Positions 16,088 to 26,200 of a DNA stretch of 64,000 bases are shown here, one piece after another (the first letter of the stretch is position 1; every line of letters begins with the position of its first letter). The notes beneath the pieces were generated by a model, which had not been told where the DNA came from, made no database searches, and saw only the letters and a program-made list of their open reading frames with translations. The stretch is from Aureliella sp046290675 (GTDB lineage: Bacteria; Planctomycetota; Planctomycetia; Pirellulales; Pirellulaceae): the NCBI GenBank assembly GCA_046290675.1, contig JBKAHA010000002.1:806001-870000 (forward strand), given 5' to 3'. The position numbers and the translations under genes were made by a program.

Positions 16088-16487
16088 AACGCTCTCTTGT
16101 CAGTCGTCGTTTCTTGCAATGATTTACCGGGCAGCCGTCTCGCCGCTTCGAAGCCCGGTCGCAAACTTCATAGGTGCGCGATCGCACGTTGGTCCTTAAG
16201 CGGTTTGGCCGCTCAGTCCGAACTCACGGGTGGGTCGGTAGGCGTTGCTCGATTACTAGCTCGATCGAACCCGTCTATAGACTGCCGCACATCTCGTATC
16301 GGCAGGATCGAAACCAGAGCACAATTTTTCTAATCAAATATTTGCTAGCAAATGCGGCGAGCTTGGGTTTTGGCAAAAATATAACGTTTGAAATGCTTTT
16401 CGTAGATGTCACTTTGAGGAGACATGGCGGTGCGTCTCGTTCTCCCAGTGCGATACCGATTCCATCTATTTCGTAGGGGTTGGCAGC
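16088..16487. other. Divergent intergenic region, no gene recognised
   Basis: This 400-bp spacer separates the GH57 gene (minus) from the aldo/keto reductase gene (plus) and must hold both promoters. AT-rich sequence around 16320-16400 is the most likely promoter zone for the plus-strand gene, but I cannot pick hexamers with confidence. Two overlapping open frames here (up to 100 codons) look spurious. Confidence 0.45.
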
Positions 16488-17429
16488 TTGGCAAACCAGA
16501 TAAATTCCTTCGGACTACCGTTACGCGAACTGGGACGTACCGGAATGAAAGTAACCCAGCTCGGCTACGGTAGCATGGGACTCCGAGGGCCGAAGACTTG
16601 GGGGAAGCGAGTCGTTGACGATGATGCGGCGGATGCTTTCTTAAATCTTGTCTTGGACTCAGGTATCAACTTTATTGATACTGCGCCGGTCTACGGTGTG
16701 GCGGAGGAGCGAATTGGACGTGCAATTTCGCACCGTCGATCTGAGTTTTTCTTAGCAACGAAGTGCGGATGTGACTATCTACAACATGAAGAACACATTG
16801 AGATCCGATTCAAGTGGACGCCGGACGTCATCAAGCGAGATATCGAAACAAGCCTGATCAGAATGAAAACCGATCACGTGGACCTACTGCAGTTTCACGG
16901 TGGAACTCTCGAAGAATTGAAGGCCGGTGGGCTCATCGAATTACTACTGGATTACAAGAAGCAAGGCATCATTCGGCACCTGGGAGTCTCTTCGAAGCTT
17001 CCGCATATTGGAGACTTGCTGACCTGCGAAGAGTTTGAAGTCTTTCAGTTACCTTGTTCGGTGCTTGCGCCTGAACATTTGGAATCTATCCGCGTCGCCA
17101 GCCATCAAGCTGGTGTGATTGTCCGTGGCGGGATTGCTCATGGTGGTCCCGACGCTGAAATTGAGCGACCTGTTTTGAACGAGGTATGGGAGCAGGCCGA
17201 TCTGGATACGATGCTCCCTGCGGGGATGAGCCGGGCTCAGTTCCTGCTCCGGCTAACGTTGGCTATTCCTGGCTGCGATACCACCATCGTTGGCACGTGT
17301 AATCCTGATCATCTGGCCGAGAATCTGGAGGCCGCCAAGGCCGGACCGGTCGACCAGGATTTGTTGGCACGCGTGAGGCACCGAATCGCACGTGTCTTGG
17401 AAGTCGGCTCAGATCAAAGCAAGGTTTGA
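16488..17429 (+). CDS. Aldo/keto reductase
   Basis: This 313-residue protein is an NAD(P)H-dependent aldo/keto reductase barrel. The catalytic tetrad is visible: Asp and Tyr in FIDTAPVYG, Lys in FLATKCG, and His in DLLQFHGG. The family N-terminus RELGRTGMKVTQLGYGSMGLRG is intact. The only suitable start is TTG at 16488, since the first in-frame ATG falls inside the conserved LGRTG segment; TAGGGG upstream is a weak ribosome site. It precedes a Tat-exported TIM-barrel isomerase by about 300 bp on the same strand, suggesting a sugar pathway, but cotranscription is uncertain. Confidence 0.88.
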   Translation: MANQINSFGLPLRELGRTGMKVTQLGYGSMGLRGPKTWGKRVVDDDAADAFLNLVLDSGINFIDTAPVYGVAEERIGRAISHRRSEFFLATKCGCDYLQHEEHIEIRFKWTPDVIKRDIETSLIRMKTDHVDLLQFHGGTLEELKAGGLIELLLDYKKQGIIRHLGVSSKLPHIGDLLTCEEFEVFQLPCSVLAPEHLESIRVASHQAGVIVRGGIAHGGPDAEIERPVLNEVWEQADLDTMLPAGMSRAQFLLRLTLAIPGCDTTIVGTCNPDHLAENLEAAKAGPVDQDLLARVRHRIARVLEVGSDQSKV

Positions 17430-17731
17430 ATGTGGGCTGAGTAGCCGCCTAGAGCCTAACTCGCCCTTTCTGGGTCCAAAAAGGAAATGCGGGGAGGGTC
17501 GCCTGAGCGATGGTGACGAAAGCTTCCCAGCTTCAAACTCTAATTTCGTCTTGCGGACGCAGCGAGATGCTTCGAACGAAGTAGATGAAAGCAGGTAGAC
17601 TGGATGTTTCAATGTCCGGTCAATATAAGTGGCAGCAATCATCTGGTTGAGCGGAGAGATCTCGATTCTGTCAAACCATGGCCGGACGTGGCGTCGTGAA
17701 TGACAACAGGATCCAATTTGAGGATAGCCGC
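17430..17731. other. Intergenic spacer, no gene recognised
   Basis: This 302-bp spacer lies between the aldo/keto reductase and the exported isomerase gene. The frame of the isomerase is open upstream to 17678, but the added residues are unlike a signal peptide. No terminator or RNA gene is evident. Confidence 0.4.
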
Positions 17732-18721
17732 ATGAATAGTCGACGACATTTTCTGACCGCCGCGAGCGCCGGCGCTTTGGTGCCACTGGCAACCGCGGTA
17801 GCCCCAGCACAAGAGGCATCGGCGGCTGGATCGACCCATTCTGGAACTACTGGACGTGGAGGGCCTAGGTCGACTTATCCAATCGTTCTTTCGACTTATT
17901 CGATGTGGCGGTTTAAGAACGATGAGTACCGCGACTTCGACAAGTGCATCGATTTAGCGGATCAATTCGGATTCGACGGTGTCGAATTGCTGCTCTATCA
18001 GCTCGAGCAAAACGAATTACTCAGTCACAGTAAGCTGATGAGTTACAAGCAGCATGCACTTCGACTTGGGTTGCCGATCGTGGGCATGTCGACACACCAA
18101 GGTTTTATGTCACCTGACCGCGAGAAGCGGAAACAGAATATCGATCGCACTATTGGGCAAATAGAGCTCGCCTACAAACTTGGAATTCCCGTGATGCGAG
18201 TGAATACGGGGCGATGGGGAACATCTGCAAGTTTTGATCAGTTGATGGCCAACCGCGGCATTGAGCCTCCCCTCCAAGGCTATACCGATGATGACGCGTA
18301 CCCCTGGGTCATTGAATCTCTCGACGCGTGTATTCCTGTGGCTGAGAAGTGCGGCGTCACCTTGGCACTGGAGAATCACTGGGGGCTTGGGCTTACGCCG
18401 GAAGGGATCTTGCGCATCGTGGACGCCGTCGATTCTCCTTGGCTGCAGATCACGACCGATACAGGCAATTTCTTGGAAGAGCCCTATCAGCGTCTCGAGA
18501 AGATCGCGTCAAAAACGATCTTCGTGCAAGCCAAGACCTACTACGGCGGTGGTCAGTGGTATACGCTCGATTTGGATTATCCACGGATCGGTAAAATATT
18601 GAGTGAGAGTGGCTATCGCGGTTACATCTCGCTCGAATTCGAAGGAATGGAAGACTGCTTGACTGCAATTCCAAAGAGCCTGGAACTACTTCGTGGGGCA
18701 TTCCCACGAGCATCTGCATAG
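17732..18721 (+). CDS. Tat-exported sugar isomerase/epimerase-like TIM barrel
   Basis: Taking the ATG at 17732, with TTGAGGAT just upstream, gives 329 residues starting MNSRRHFLTAASAG, a twin-arginine leader followed by an Ala-rich hydrophobic stretch. The mature part is a xylose-isomerase-like barrel: FGFDGVELLLYQ, ALENHWGLGLTPEGI with a metal-type Glu, ITTDTGNFLEE with Asp, and YISLEFEGMED near the end. The canonical HVHIKD is replaced by IFVQAKTYYGGG, in which the second metal-site His is changed, so catalysis as an isomerase is not assured. Exported members of this fold are frequent in planctomycetes. Confidence 0.85.
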   Translation: MNSRRHFLTAASAGALVPLATAVAPAQEASAAGSTHSGTTGRGGPRSTYPIVLSTYSMWRFKNDEYRDFDKCIDLADQFGFDGVELLLYQLEQNELLSHSKLMSYKQHALRLGLPIVGMSTHQGFMSPDREKRKQNIDRTIGQIELAYKLGIPVMRVNTGRWGTSASFDQLMANRGIEPPLQGYTDDDAYPWVIESLDACIPVAEKCGVTLALENHWGLGLTPEGILRIVDAVDSPWLQITTDTGNFLEEPYQRLEKIASKTIFVQAKTYYGGGQWYTLDLDYPRIGKILSESGYRGYISLEFEGMEDCLTAIPKSLELLRGAFPRASA

Positions 18722-18783
18722 TGGGATGCCGCTGCGAGCGGCGAAGTCTCGGTGTGGAGTATTGCTTCTCGAATTGAGCCACC

Positions 18784-21204
18784 ATGAACCCCGATGAACC
18801 TACAAAGGCGTATCGACAACTGCCCACCCGCGGGAGTGATGGTCCACGCGAGGTTCGCGCCGGCGCGGCAGGGGAGCTCGAAGCCGATGCACTCGAAGCC
18901 AACACGATCGAGGCTTCTTTCGCAGTGCTCGAGCTTTGCCTTGAGCAACTCACGACGATTGCGCCCGTGGAATCGCCGGAGTCGATTCTGGATCTAATTC
19001 CAGGTGTTTCCCAGGCTGCGCAGCGTTTGATTTTGGTGGAGTTGATCAAGTTTGATTTATCTGCGGCCGCTTCTGACGGCCTAGTTCGTACGCTGGATTT
19101 CTACTGGCCTCAGTCTGCTTCGATCTTGCCGCAGGAAGTGATTCCATTTGATCTCGTTCTCGAAGAGGTCCAACTGCTGCGGGAACGAGGCGAAAAACCC
19201 AAGTGGTCTGAGTACCGCCAGCGCTTTCCTGATCTGGCCGATACGATTGGTAAGTGGCTAGCCGATGGGGAAACTCAGTTGCAATCGGGAACGACTGGTT
19301 CGGTGCCAGAGCTAGCGGTTGACGAGCAGTTTGATGATTTCATGGTGCTCAAACAATTGGGGCAAGGTGCGTTTGCTCGCGTTTATTTGGCACGGCAGAT
19401 CTCGATGCATCGTTTGGTCGCATTGAAAGCGACTTCGCGCGGAAGCGATGAGCCCAAGGCGCTTTCCCAGCTCGATCACGGCAACATTGTCCGAGTTTAC
19501 GATCAGCGTGAAATTTCGGATCCACAAGTCATTTTGCTGTACATGCAGTACCTGCCCGGTGGAACGCTAGCGGATTGTGTGAAGCACGTCCGTTCGTTGC
19601 CACATGAAAAATGGAATGGGGCGAGGATTCTAGAATCCATTGACGCTAGCCTGGTTGATGCGAGTCAGATTGTCCCCGAGCAATCGAGTGTTCGGAAGAA
19701 AATCTCCACCATGGAGTGGCCCGAGGTTGTGGCTTGGATCGGGATTCAGCTATCTGAGGGGCTGCACTACGCCGATTCAAAGGGAGTGCTACACCGGGAC
19801 GTAAAGCCCGCGAATATTTTGTTGTCTTCTGAGGCGATCCCTAAGTTAGCGGACTTCAACGTTAGCTGCAGCGGGCTTTCAGGGCGGGCCGGGGCGGCGG
19901 CGTATTTTGGTGGTTCGTTGGCTTATATGTCGCCGGAGCAACTCCAAGTCGCTGACCCGACTGAAGCCAAGCAGGCCGACGAGCTCGACGGGCGTTCTGA
20001 TCTTTATGCGCTTGGGATCGTGCTCTGGGAGCTTTGGAAGGGAACTCGTCCGTGGCGTATCGATGATATAGCAAGTAGCTGGACGGAAGCGGTACGCATG
20101 CAGCGAGAGATTCGCGAACGGCCGCTCGTCATGGAGCAAGCCGAAAGTAGCGCCACCGAGCGAGTGTTAGAGAAAGTGCTACGCGGAATGCTGGCCGTCG
20201 ATCCGGAGCAGCGACCGAAGTCAGGTCTTGAAACTGCCTCACGTCTGAGGCTGGCCTTTTATCCAGAGCTTGCCAACCGATTTGAGCCATCAAGGAAAAG
20301 TTTGTCTGGCCGATTGCTGCGGATATCCGTGGTGCTCGTGTCTGCGGTTCTCATCTTTGGACCGAATTGCACGGCTGCTATTTACAACTATGCCTACAAC
20401 TTGCATCAGATGGAGCTGAAGGGGGATCAGCTCGCTTCGCTGCAAGGGCTACCTATGCGTGTTGCGAGCGATAGCACCGTCGCTACGGTCGGCCTAATTC
20501 CCTATTTGCAGGAAACGTTCTTTTGGGTCGTTCAAGGGGATGATACGGAGTATCCGATCGTTCGGCATTTTCGATGGGTCTCGTTCATCGTGAACGGCAT
20601 CGTCTTTCCACTCGGAGGTTTTCTCTTTTGGTGGATCATTTGGCCTCTCACTAGGGTCGTACACCGAGGCAAGTCAGGGCAATCTGCACCAGAGGGGGAT
20701 ATCAATTACCTTTGGACGATTGGCTTGAAAGCAACCATGGTGACAGCAGCCTTATGGGCTGTTTCCGGTGTTGTGTTTTCGTCTTCAATGTGGATGGCTT
20801 TTCCAGGAAGTTTCTCATCCTTGGATGCGCTACACTTCTTTTTGTCCTTGGTGATGTGCGGTGGCGTTGCGTGGATCTATCCCTATTTTGGGATGACACT
20901 TTTGTCTCTACTGATCTATTATCCAGTGGTGATTTCGCCGTCGATGTCGGACGTCGACTTCGATTCCCGCAGTGGTCGTGTTCGCAAGCATATGTTCGGC
21001 TACCTTGTCTCAGCGGCTGCGATACCGTTGATGGCTGTGGGCTTGCTTGTGGCGGGGAACGTCGAAAAAACGTGGGTGCTCTCGGGTGTGCTTTTGACGG
21101 CCATAGGGCTCGCATTTGCTTTTTACGCCTACAATAAAATTGACGAAGGGCTCTCCCAGTTTGGCAAGGTGTTGGGGAATCGGGATGAACAATCTCTGGT
21201 TTAG
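18784..21204 (+). CDS. Membrane-anchored Ser/Thr protein kinase with DFN motif
   Basis: This 806-residue protein has an N-terminal helical region containing the WSEYRQRFPDL segment common in planctomycete kinases, then a Hanks-type kinase domain (about 180-500) and a C-terminal membrane domain of about seven helices (about 510-800). Seen motifs are GQGAFARV (Gly-rich loop), VALKA (beta-3 Lys), HRDVKPANIL (about 337) and SLAYMSPEQL. The Mg-binding DFG is DFN (about 357-359). The beta-3/alpha-C stretch is shortened, yet a Glu remains nine residues before the HGNIV His, where alpha-C Glu usually lies. A 40-residue insert precedes the catalytic loop. It likely senses a membrane signal; the target is unknown. 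Confidence 0.92.
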   Translation: MNPDEPTKAYRQLPTRGSDGPREVRAGAAGELEADALEANTIEASFAVLELCLEQLTTIAPVESPESILDLIPGVSQAAQRLILVELIKFDLSAAASDGLVRTLDFYWPQSASILPQEVIPFDLVLEEVQLLRERGEKPKWSEYRQRFPDLADTIGKWLADGETQLQSGTTGSVPELAVDEQFDDFMVLKQLGQGAFARVYLARQISMHRLVALKATSRGSDEPKALSQLDHGNIVRVYDQREISDPQVILLYMQYLPGGTLADCVKHVRSLPHEKWNGARILESIDASLVDASQIVPEQSSVRKKISTMEWPEVVAWIGIQLSEGLHYADSKGVLHRDVKPANILLSSEAIPKLADFNVSCSGLSGRAGAAAYFGGSLAYMSPEQLQVADPTEAKQADELDGRSDLYALGIVLWELWKGTRPWRIDDIASSWTEAVRMQREIRERPLVMEQAESSATERVLEKVLRGMLAVDPEQRPKSGLETASRLRLAFYPELANRFEPSRKSLSGRLLRISVVLVSAVLIFGPNCTAAIYNYAYNLHQMELKGDQLASLQGLPMRVASDSTVATVGLIPYLQETFFWVVQGDDTEYPIVRHFRWVSFIVNGIVFPLGGFLFWWIIWPLTRVVHRGKSGQSAPEGDINYLWTIGLKATMVTAALWAVSGVVFSSSMWMAFPGSFSSLDALHFFLSLVMCGGVAWIYPYFGMTLLSLLIYYPVVISPSMSDVDFDSRSGRVRKHMFGYLVSAAAIPLMAVGLLVAGNVEKTWVLSGVLLTAIGLAFAFYAYNKIDEGLSQFGKVLGNRDEQSLV

Positions 21205-21301
21205 AACCGTCTAGACATAGGACCTTGATTCCGCATTCCCGAGTCCGCACATTAGGCTTGCAAGTCACGCGTTGGACCGAAACCCAGATAGAGGCAACTT
21301 T

Positions 21302-21688
21302 GTGAGTGAGTTAGTTCCCGATTTTGAAAAAGGCGTGGGAGGTCTTCTACCTGCCATCGCACAAGAGGCATCGAGCGGTGACGTTCTTATGATGGCGTGG
21401 ATGAATGCGGAGTCCTTTCAGGAAACGATGCGTTCTGGAAATGCCGTCTACTTCAGTCGCAGTCGAAATCAATTGTGGCGGAAGGGCGAGTCCAGTGGCC
21501 ACCAGCAAAAGGTCGTAGAGATACGACTGGATTGCGATGCAGACACCATCTTGTTGCGAGTCGAGCAGACGGGGGCAGCATGTCACGAGGGATATCCGTC
21601 GTGCTTCTTTCGCACGCTTGAGGCGGATGGTGGCTTTAGGATCAACAGCCAGCGGCTAAAGGACCCGGATCAAATCTACGGAAGCTGA
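21302..21688 (+). CDS. hisI: Phosphoribosyl-AMP cyclohydrolase HisI
   Basis: HisI opens the purine ring of PR-AMP in histidine synthesis. The 128-residue product has the family motifs VLMMAWMN, AVYFSRSRNQLWRKGESSG, the metal-binding DCDADT, and the Cys residues of AACHEGYPSCFFR. The GTG at 21302 is chosen because GAGG lies about 8 nt upstream and the protein then begins SELVPDFEKG as in homologs; an upstream TTG at 21272 is possible. HisE is not fused. No other his gene is in view, so it appears isolated from a his operon. It follows the kinase gene by about 100 bp. Confidence 0.94.
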   Translation: MSELVPDFEKGVGGLLPAIAQEASSGDVLMMAWMNAESFQETMRSGNAVYFSRSRNQLWRKGESSGHQQKVVEIRLDCDADTILLRVEQTGAACHEGYPSCFFRTLEADGGFRINSQRLKDPDQIYGS

Positions 21689-21718
21689 TTGATCCTCCGG
21701 CCGCTGCAAACCAGCGTC

Positions 21719-22291
21719 TCAACCTAGGAATCGCGTTGCGACGAACCACAAAGCAGTTGTCGCGGCGATCCAAGCGGCGCCGCGGCCTAACGTGTTAAGC
21801 CAGAAGCGTGCAGTGGTCGTTGGCTCAAGGCGAGCAGCACCACTGATGACGCCATTCGCTACATCCTGCTGCTCATGATGAATCAGGATCCGTCGTTCGC
21901 CGAACCAAGGGCCTTTGAGCAGCAGTGCGACGAAGGTATCGTCGACCGGTTCCCAGCGAAATCGAGAGATGTTGTTCCAGGGAGTAAATGAACAGCCGTC
22001 GAAAATGCCGTGCTCTCGGAATTGGGCGTTTGGATAAGTTAGTCGATAAACAAGCCAAGATGATGCCACGATAGCGATGAGTTCGAACAGGGATTTGGAC
22101 GGGCCGCGAAGCGTGAATATAACGAACGCAACTACCAGGAAGAGCAAGGCCACGACTGAGTAGATTTTAGAGCCTGCTTGCCCCTTCAAGGACATTAGTT
22201 TGTAACTGAGGCTACCCTTGAGCCACGCAATGAAGCATTTGCAGGCGATGCAAATAACCAGGACTGCGAAGAAAAGGGAGAGTGATTGCAT
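21719..22291 (-). CDS. Small membrane protein, DUF5673-like
   Basis: This 190-residue protein has an N-terminal helix (SLSLFFAVLVICIAC), two helices around residues 45-85 and a C-terminal helix (AAWIAATTALWFVATRF). Between them the segment FREHGIFDGCSFTPWNNISRFRWEP resembles the pattern of DUF5673-type bacterial membrane proteins, in which a PWxxI...W stretch forms a small cytosolic domain. The assignment is by motif only. It converges with hisI and diverges from the PPOX gene. Function unknown. Confidence 0.68.
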   Translation of the reverse strand: MQSLSLFFAVLVICIACKCFIAWLKGSLSYKLMSLKGQAGSKIYSVVALLFLVVAFVIFTLRGPSKSLFELIAIVASSWLVYRLTYPNAQFREHGIFDGCSFTPWNNISRFRWEPVDDTFVALLLKGPWFGERRILIHHEQQDVANGVISGAARLEPTTTARFWLNTLGRGAAWIAATTALWFVATRFLG

Positions 22292-22465
22292 GGTTCGAGC
22301 TTTCGTGGCGACCTTGAAACATAGCTGACACGAAACACGCTCGAACTGGAATTAGGCCGGATCGAGGCTCGCTTCCAATCGCTGCGGCCCGGCTCGCCGG
22401 CTTTGCGGACGATAGCGGTTGTATCAAGACCGGTGTGCCTGGCGTGGTGAACGAGGAGGACTCCG

Positions 22466-23011
22466 ATGGCGAAGTTTTTTGATTCGATAACGCCAAAACT
22501 GCAGAGCTTTATCGAGGCACAGCACATTTTTTTCGTGGCAACTGCTGATGCCGACGGCCGGATTAACCTCTCGCCAAAAGGCTACGACTGTTTGCGTGTC
22601 ATGTCGCCGAATCGGATCATCTGGTTAAACCTAAGCGGCAGTGGCAACGAGACCGCGGCGCATCTCCGTTCCGTAAACCGAATGACGCTGATGTTCTGTG
22701 CGCTGGAGGGAGCGCCGTTGATACTTCGACTTTACGGGACGGCCCAGACGATTCACCCACGAGATGAGCCTTGGGACGTCCTTTATCAGCATTTCGGAGA
22801 TTACTCCGGAGCCCGTCAAATCTTTGACGTGAAGATCGATTCGCTCCAGACTTCATGTGGTTTTGGCGTGCCGCTGTACGAGTTTGTTGGAGAGCGAAGC
22901 AAACTCATTGAGCACTCCGACGCCAAAGGCAAAGCTGCGATCGAGAAGGGGTGGCTCGAAAAGAACTCGGTCAGTATCGATGGGCTAGACACAGGCATCG
23001 CTGAAAGCTGA
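22466..23011 (+). CDS. Pyridoxamine 5'-phosphate oxidase-family protein
   Basis: This 181-residue protein has the split-barrel flavin-binding pattern of the PPOX family: FFVATADADGRINLSPKGYD at the start of the barrel, IIWLNLSGSGNETAAHLR, and MTLMFCALEGAPLILRLYGTA. It is preceded by GAGGAGGA, a near-perfect Shine-Dalgarno sequence. The SGSGNET stretch resembles the flavin-phosphate contact region. Members of this subgroup bind FMN, F420 or heme, and are often general-stress proteins; the PLP-pathway enzyme PdxH itself has different C-terminal motifs, so this is not called pdxH. No obvious partner is nearby. Confidence 0.85.
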   Translation: MAKFFDSITPKLQSFIEAQHIFFVATADADGRINLSPKGYDCLRVMSPNRIIWLNLSGSGNETAAHLRSVNRMTLMFCALEGAPLILRLYGTAQTIHPRDEPWDVLYQHFGDYSGARQIFDVKIDSLQTSCGFGVPLYEFVGERSKLIEHSDAKGKAAIEKGWLEKNSVSIDGLDTGIAES

Positions 23012-23247
23012 AGTCTTGTATCCGCCTAACATCGTTGCTGCTGGCTGCGGGGGGGATGGTTCGCCCCTCCGTAGAAGCTCGCTTTTTTTCAGAATACGTG
23101 TGACATCTGACAGAAAAGTGTCTCTATGAGCATAACCAGCGGTTTCGAGTCACGCAGGTCGTGAGGGACTTTCGTCTAGAACTCAACCTGGCTTACGAAT
23201 CGACGCCGCCCTCGCCCTGACATTCCTCCAGGAAATGAAACGCTCGA

Positions 23248-26200
23248 ATGTCTCATCGAAAACGATTCTGCTCAGAGCCTGCCCGAAAACGCCGACGCCC
23301 CAGCTCGCGAAAGATGCAGTGTGAGGCAATGGAGGCTCGGCGTCTGCTGACTGCGACACCTTGGTTCGCGGATATCGACGGGCTCCCGATGAATTCAGAT
23401 GAGTTCGTCGGGGCGCAAGTCGTCTTTGGTTTTCGCGGGGAATTTGATTCCAATTATCGGGCAACGGATTTTGATTCCGCCGGGGCTGCCGAAGAAGCGT
23501 TGGCAGAGATTGCCGTAGATTATTGGAGCGAGCTCTTCGGCGAGGAGATTTCCCCCGGGATGATGCAGGAACTTGGTATTCCTACGTTCCGGCGGGCAGT
23601 TGCTTTTGACGGGCGAAACTTGGATGTTTTTTCTCGAGTTGCATTCAATGCTTCGAACGAGGCAGGCTTTGCCATGGAAGCATCCAATGTTCGTGTGCCG
23701 GGGATTGATCAAGCGGACTTTGCAGAGCTAATTGATGAACGTCTGATTGTGGTAGCGCACGATCAGTTGGTTTCAATCTTAGATGTGAGCGATCCTGAAG
23801 ACATCACATTGGTGAACCAGTTGAACGTGGGTTTAGGTGTTCATCAATTTCTAACAAATGGCAATGAGCTGATTGTGGTGTCGACCTCGGTTGATCCTGA
23901 GATCGCGATCGACACTGCACACTGGAACACGTGGCACAATCGAAACTGGGATACGACGAGCCAAGTTCGTGTTTTTGACTTGTCCGATCCGAATGCCGTA
24001 ACGCAGACTTCCTGGATCGAAGTCGCAGGAACAATCCAGGAAGCTAGACTGCAAAATGGTCGGCTCATGTTGAGCACAGCCGGTCGTCAGGATCTACCGC
24101 CCATTGAGTTTGTTCAAGTGGAAGGTGACGACGAGGGGCAGCTGCGATTTGAGACGGAGGATGAGTATCTGGCTCGTGTGAGTGGCGGGCTGGTCTCCAG
24201 TTTCGTTGGCCAGATGAGTGTATTGGACGGAGATGGGGGCGTAATCTCCACGGAGGATTTAGGGGGCTACGAGGACCTGCAGATCCTCGATCTCGATGAC
24301 GCAACATGGGGACCGCGTCATTCTTCTCTGGTCATGCTTGAGATCGAAGATGGCCAGTTGTCGGTTGTTGATTCTGAAGTGTTGGTCGGTTTCTCCCAGT
24401 CGTTTGGCTACGCGAATGATGAATCTCATTTCGCGGTGAATGCGGAATGGGAGGGGCCGTCACGCATTGTGGCTCTCGGGATCAGCGACGACCAGATTGA
24501 CTATCGCGCCGAAGGCCAGGTCGATGGCATTATCCGGAGCTCGCATGCGATGGACGAACAGGATGGGTACCTGCGAGTCTTTACCACACGCAACATGTGG
24601 GGGCCACTGGAACAAGGCGCTGATGTATGGGTGCTAAGCGAAAACGAAGGTGAGCTTGAGGTTGTCGGCGAACTCAGAGATTTGGCCGAAGGCCAGGGGC
24701 AATTCGGTTCTGTCTTTATGGGAGATGTCGCTTACGTTACGACGGCCGAGTTCGATTTTGACGAAGACATTTGGATTGTCGATGATCCATTGCACATCAT
24801 CGACTTTTCTGATCCTACGAACCCTGTTGAGCAATCCGAGCTTGATATTCCGGGCGTGGCTCGATTTTTGCGCCGCGTCGACGAGACCCACTTGCTCGGC
24901 ATAGGGTTCGAGCTCGACGATGAGGGAACAACTAGTCGACAGGTGACGCTATACGATGTCTCGGACGCAATGGCCCCTCAGGTTGTCAGCAACTGGGTTG
25001 GCGAAGATGGTTCTGATTTTTGGACTGCTCTGTTCGAGACCCAACGAGGAAGCGAAATGAATATTCGCTATCTCCCAGAGCGCGGCCTGCTGACGATCGA
25101 TGGCGGTTTCGCTCAAACCGAGGTCTTCCAAGTCGATGTCGATTCTTCGGAACCGATTCAACTGCAGGGAGTCGTAGGGCAAGGCAATTGGCGCGGGCTC
25201 GGCCAAGCCAGATCCTTCGTATTGAGGGATTATCTTGTGCTGCATAGTCACGATCGGGTAGCGACTTACCCGTTAGCTGACGTTTCATCGACGTCGGACG
25301 AGTTTCTGTTGCAGAATCCTCTGCCACGAACATTTTACAGCGGTAGTGGCACGCGACACGTGATTCGCCCATTGGACAATCCGGGAGTCCCTTCGTCGGC
25401 GCAGATCATCTCGGCACGTTTCGGTGCGTTCGATATACCGATCACGATCTCGGAAGACGGACGAGCACTGGAGTTTGAATCTCCGCAGGATTTGCCAGAG
25501 TTCACTGGAGAGATTGAATATGAGTGGAGGTCAGAGAACGGTCAGTTCTTTATGAGTGATGTTTGGCTATGGATTCAAAATGAATCGCCAGTGAATCGGC
25601 CGGTTTTTTCAGATGCGACGGTCAGTCTAGGCATCAATGCGGTCGGTGATGCAGGTGATGCGATTACCGAGGTTGCGATCGGGGATCGAGTTTGGATTGA
25701 GTTGACGGCGGACCGCGAAGGCTTCTTCGATGACGGAGTATTCTCAATGTACTTCGACGTGGAATTCGACACGAGCGTTTTTGAAGTTCTCGAATTGGAG
25801 CATACGGAGCCTTACCGAAACGGGATGCGTGGTGAAATCACGGAAGAGGGCATCCGGGAATTTGGCGGATTCGCCGGGGCGACGCAGACGGGTGCCGGTC
25901 CTAATCGAATCGCCCGTTTTCAGGTGGAAGTCATTGGCACCGGAGATCTTCAGTTCCGCGTCTCGCCGAACCAGAATGCAACAGCAGAAGTCCTAGTCTA
26001 TGGTGAAAACGAACGCGTCAATCCTGAGAACGTAAATGACGCTGAATTGACATTGAACACGCGTGGTTCAGCGGAAGGTGAATTCGAACAAACCGATGTG
26101 AATCACGATGGGATTACGACCGCACTCGACGCGCTTATTTTGGTCAATGCCCTAAATGCAAATCGGTCCGCTTCGGATTTGCAAACCCAGTCCGAAGGAG

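Noticed and set aside
16097..16476. Overlapping open frames of up to 100 codons
   Set aside because: Arg/Ser-rich with no domain or ribosome site; in a divergent spacer where promoters are expected.
20702..21268. 188-codon minus-strand frame opposite the kinase gene
   Set aside because: It overlaps membrane-helix coding on the plus strand and has a composition typical of an antisense shadow.
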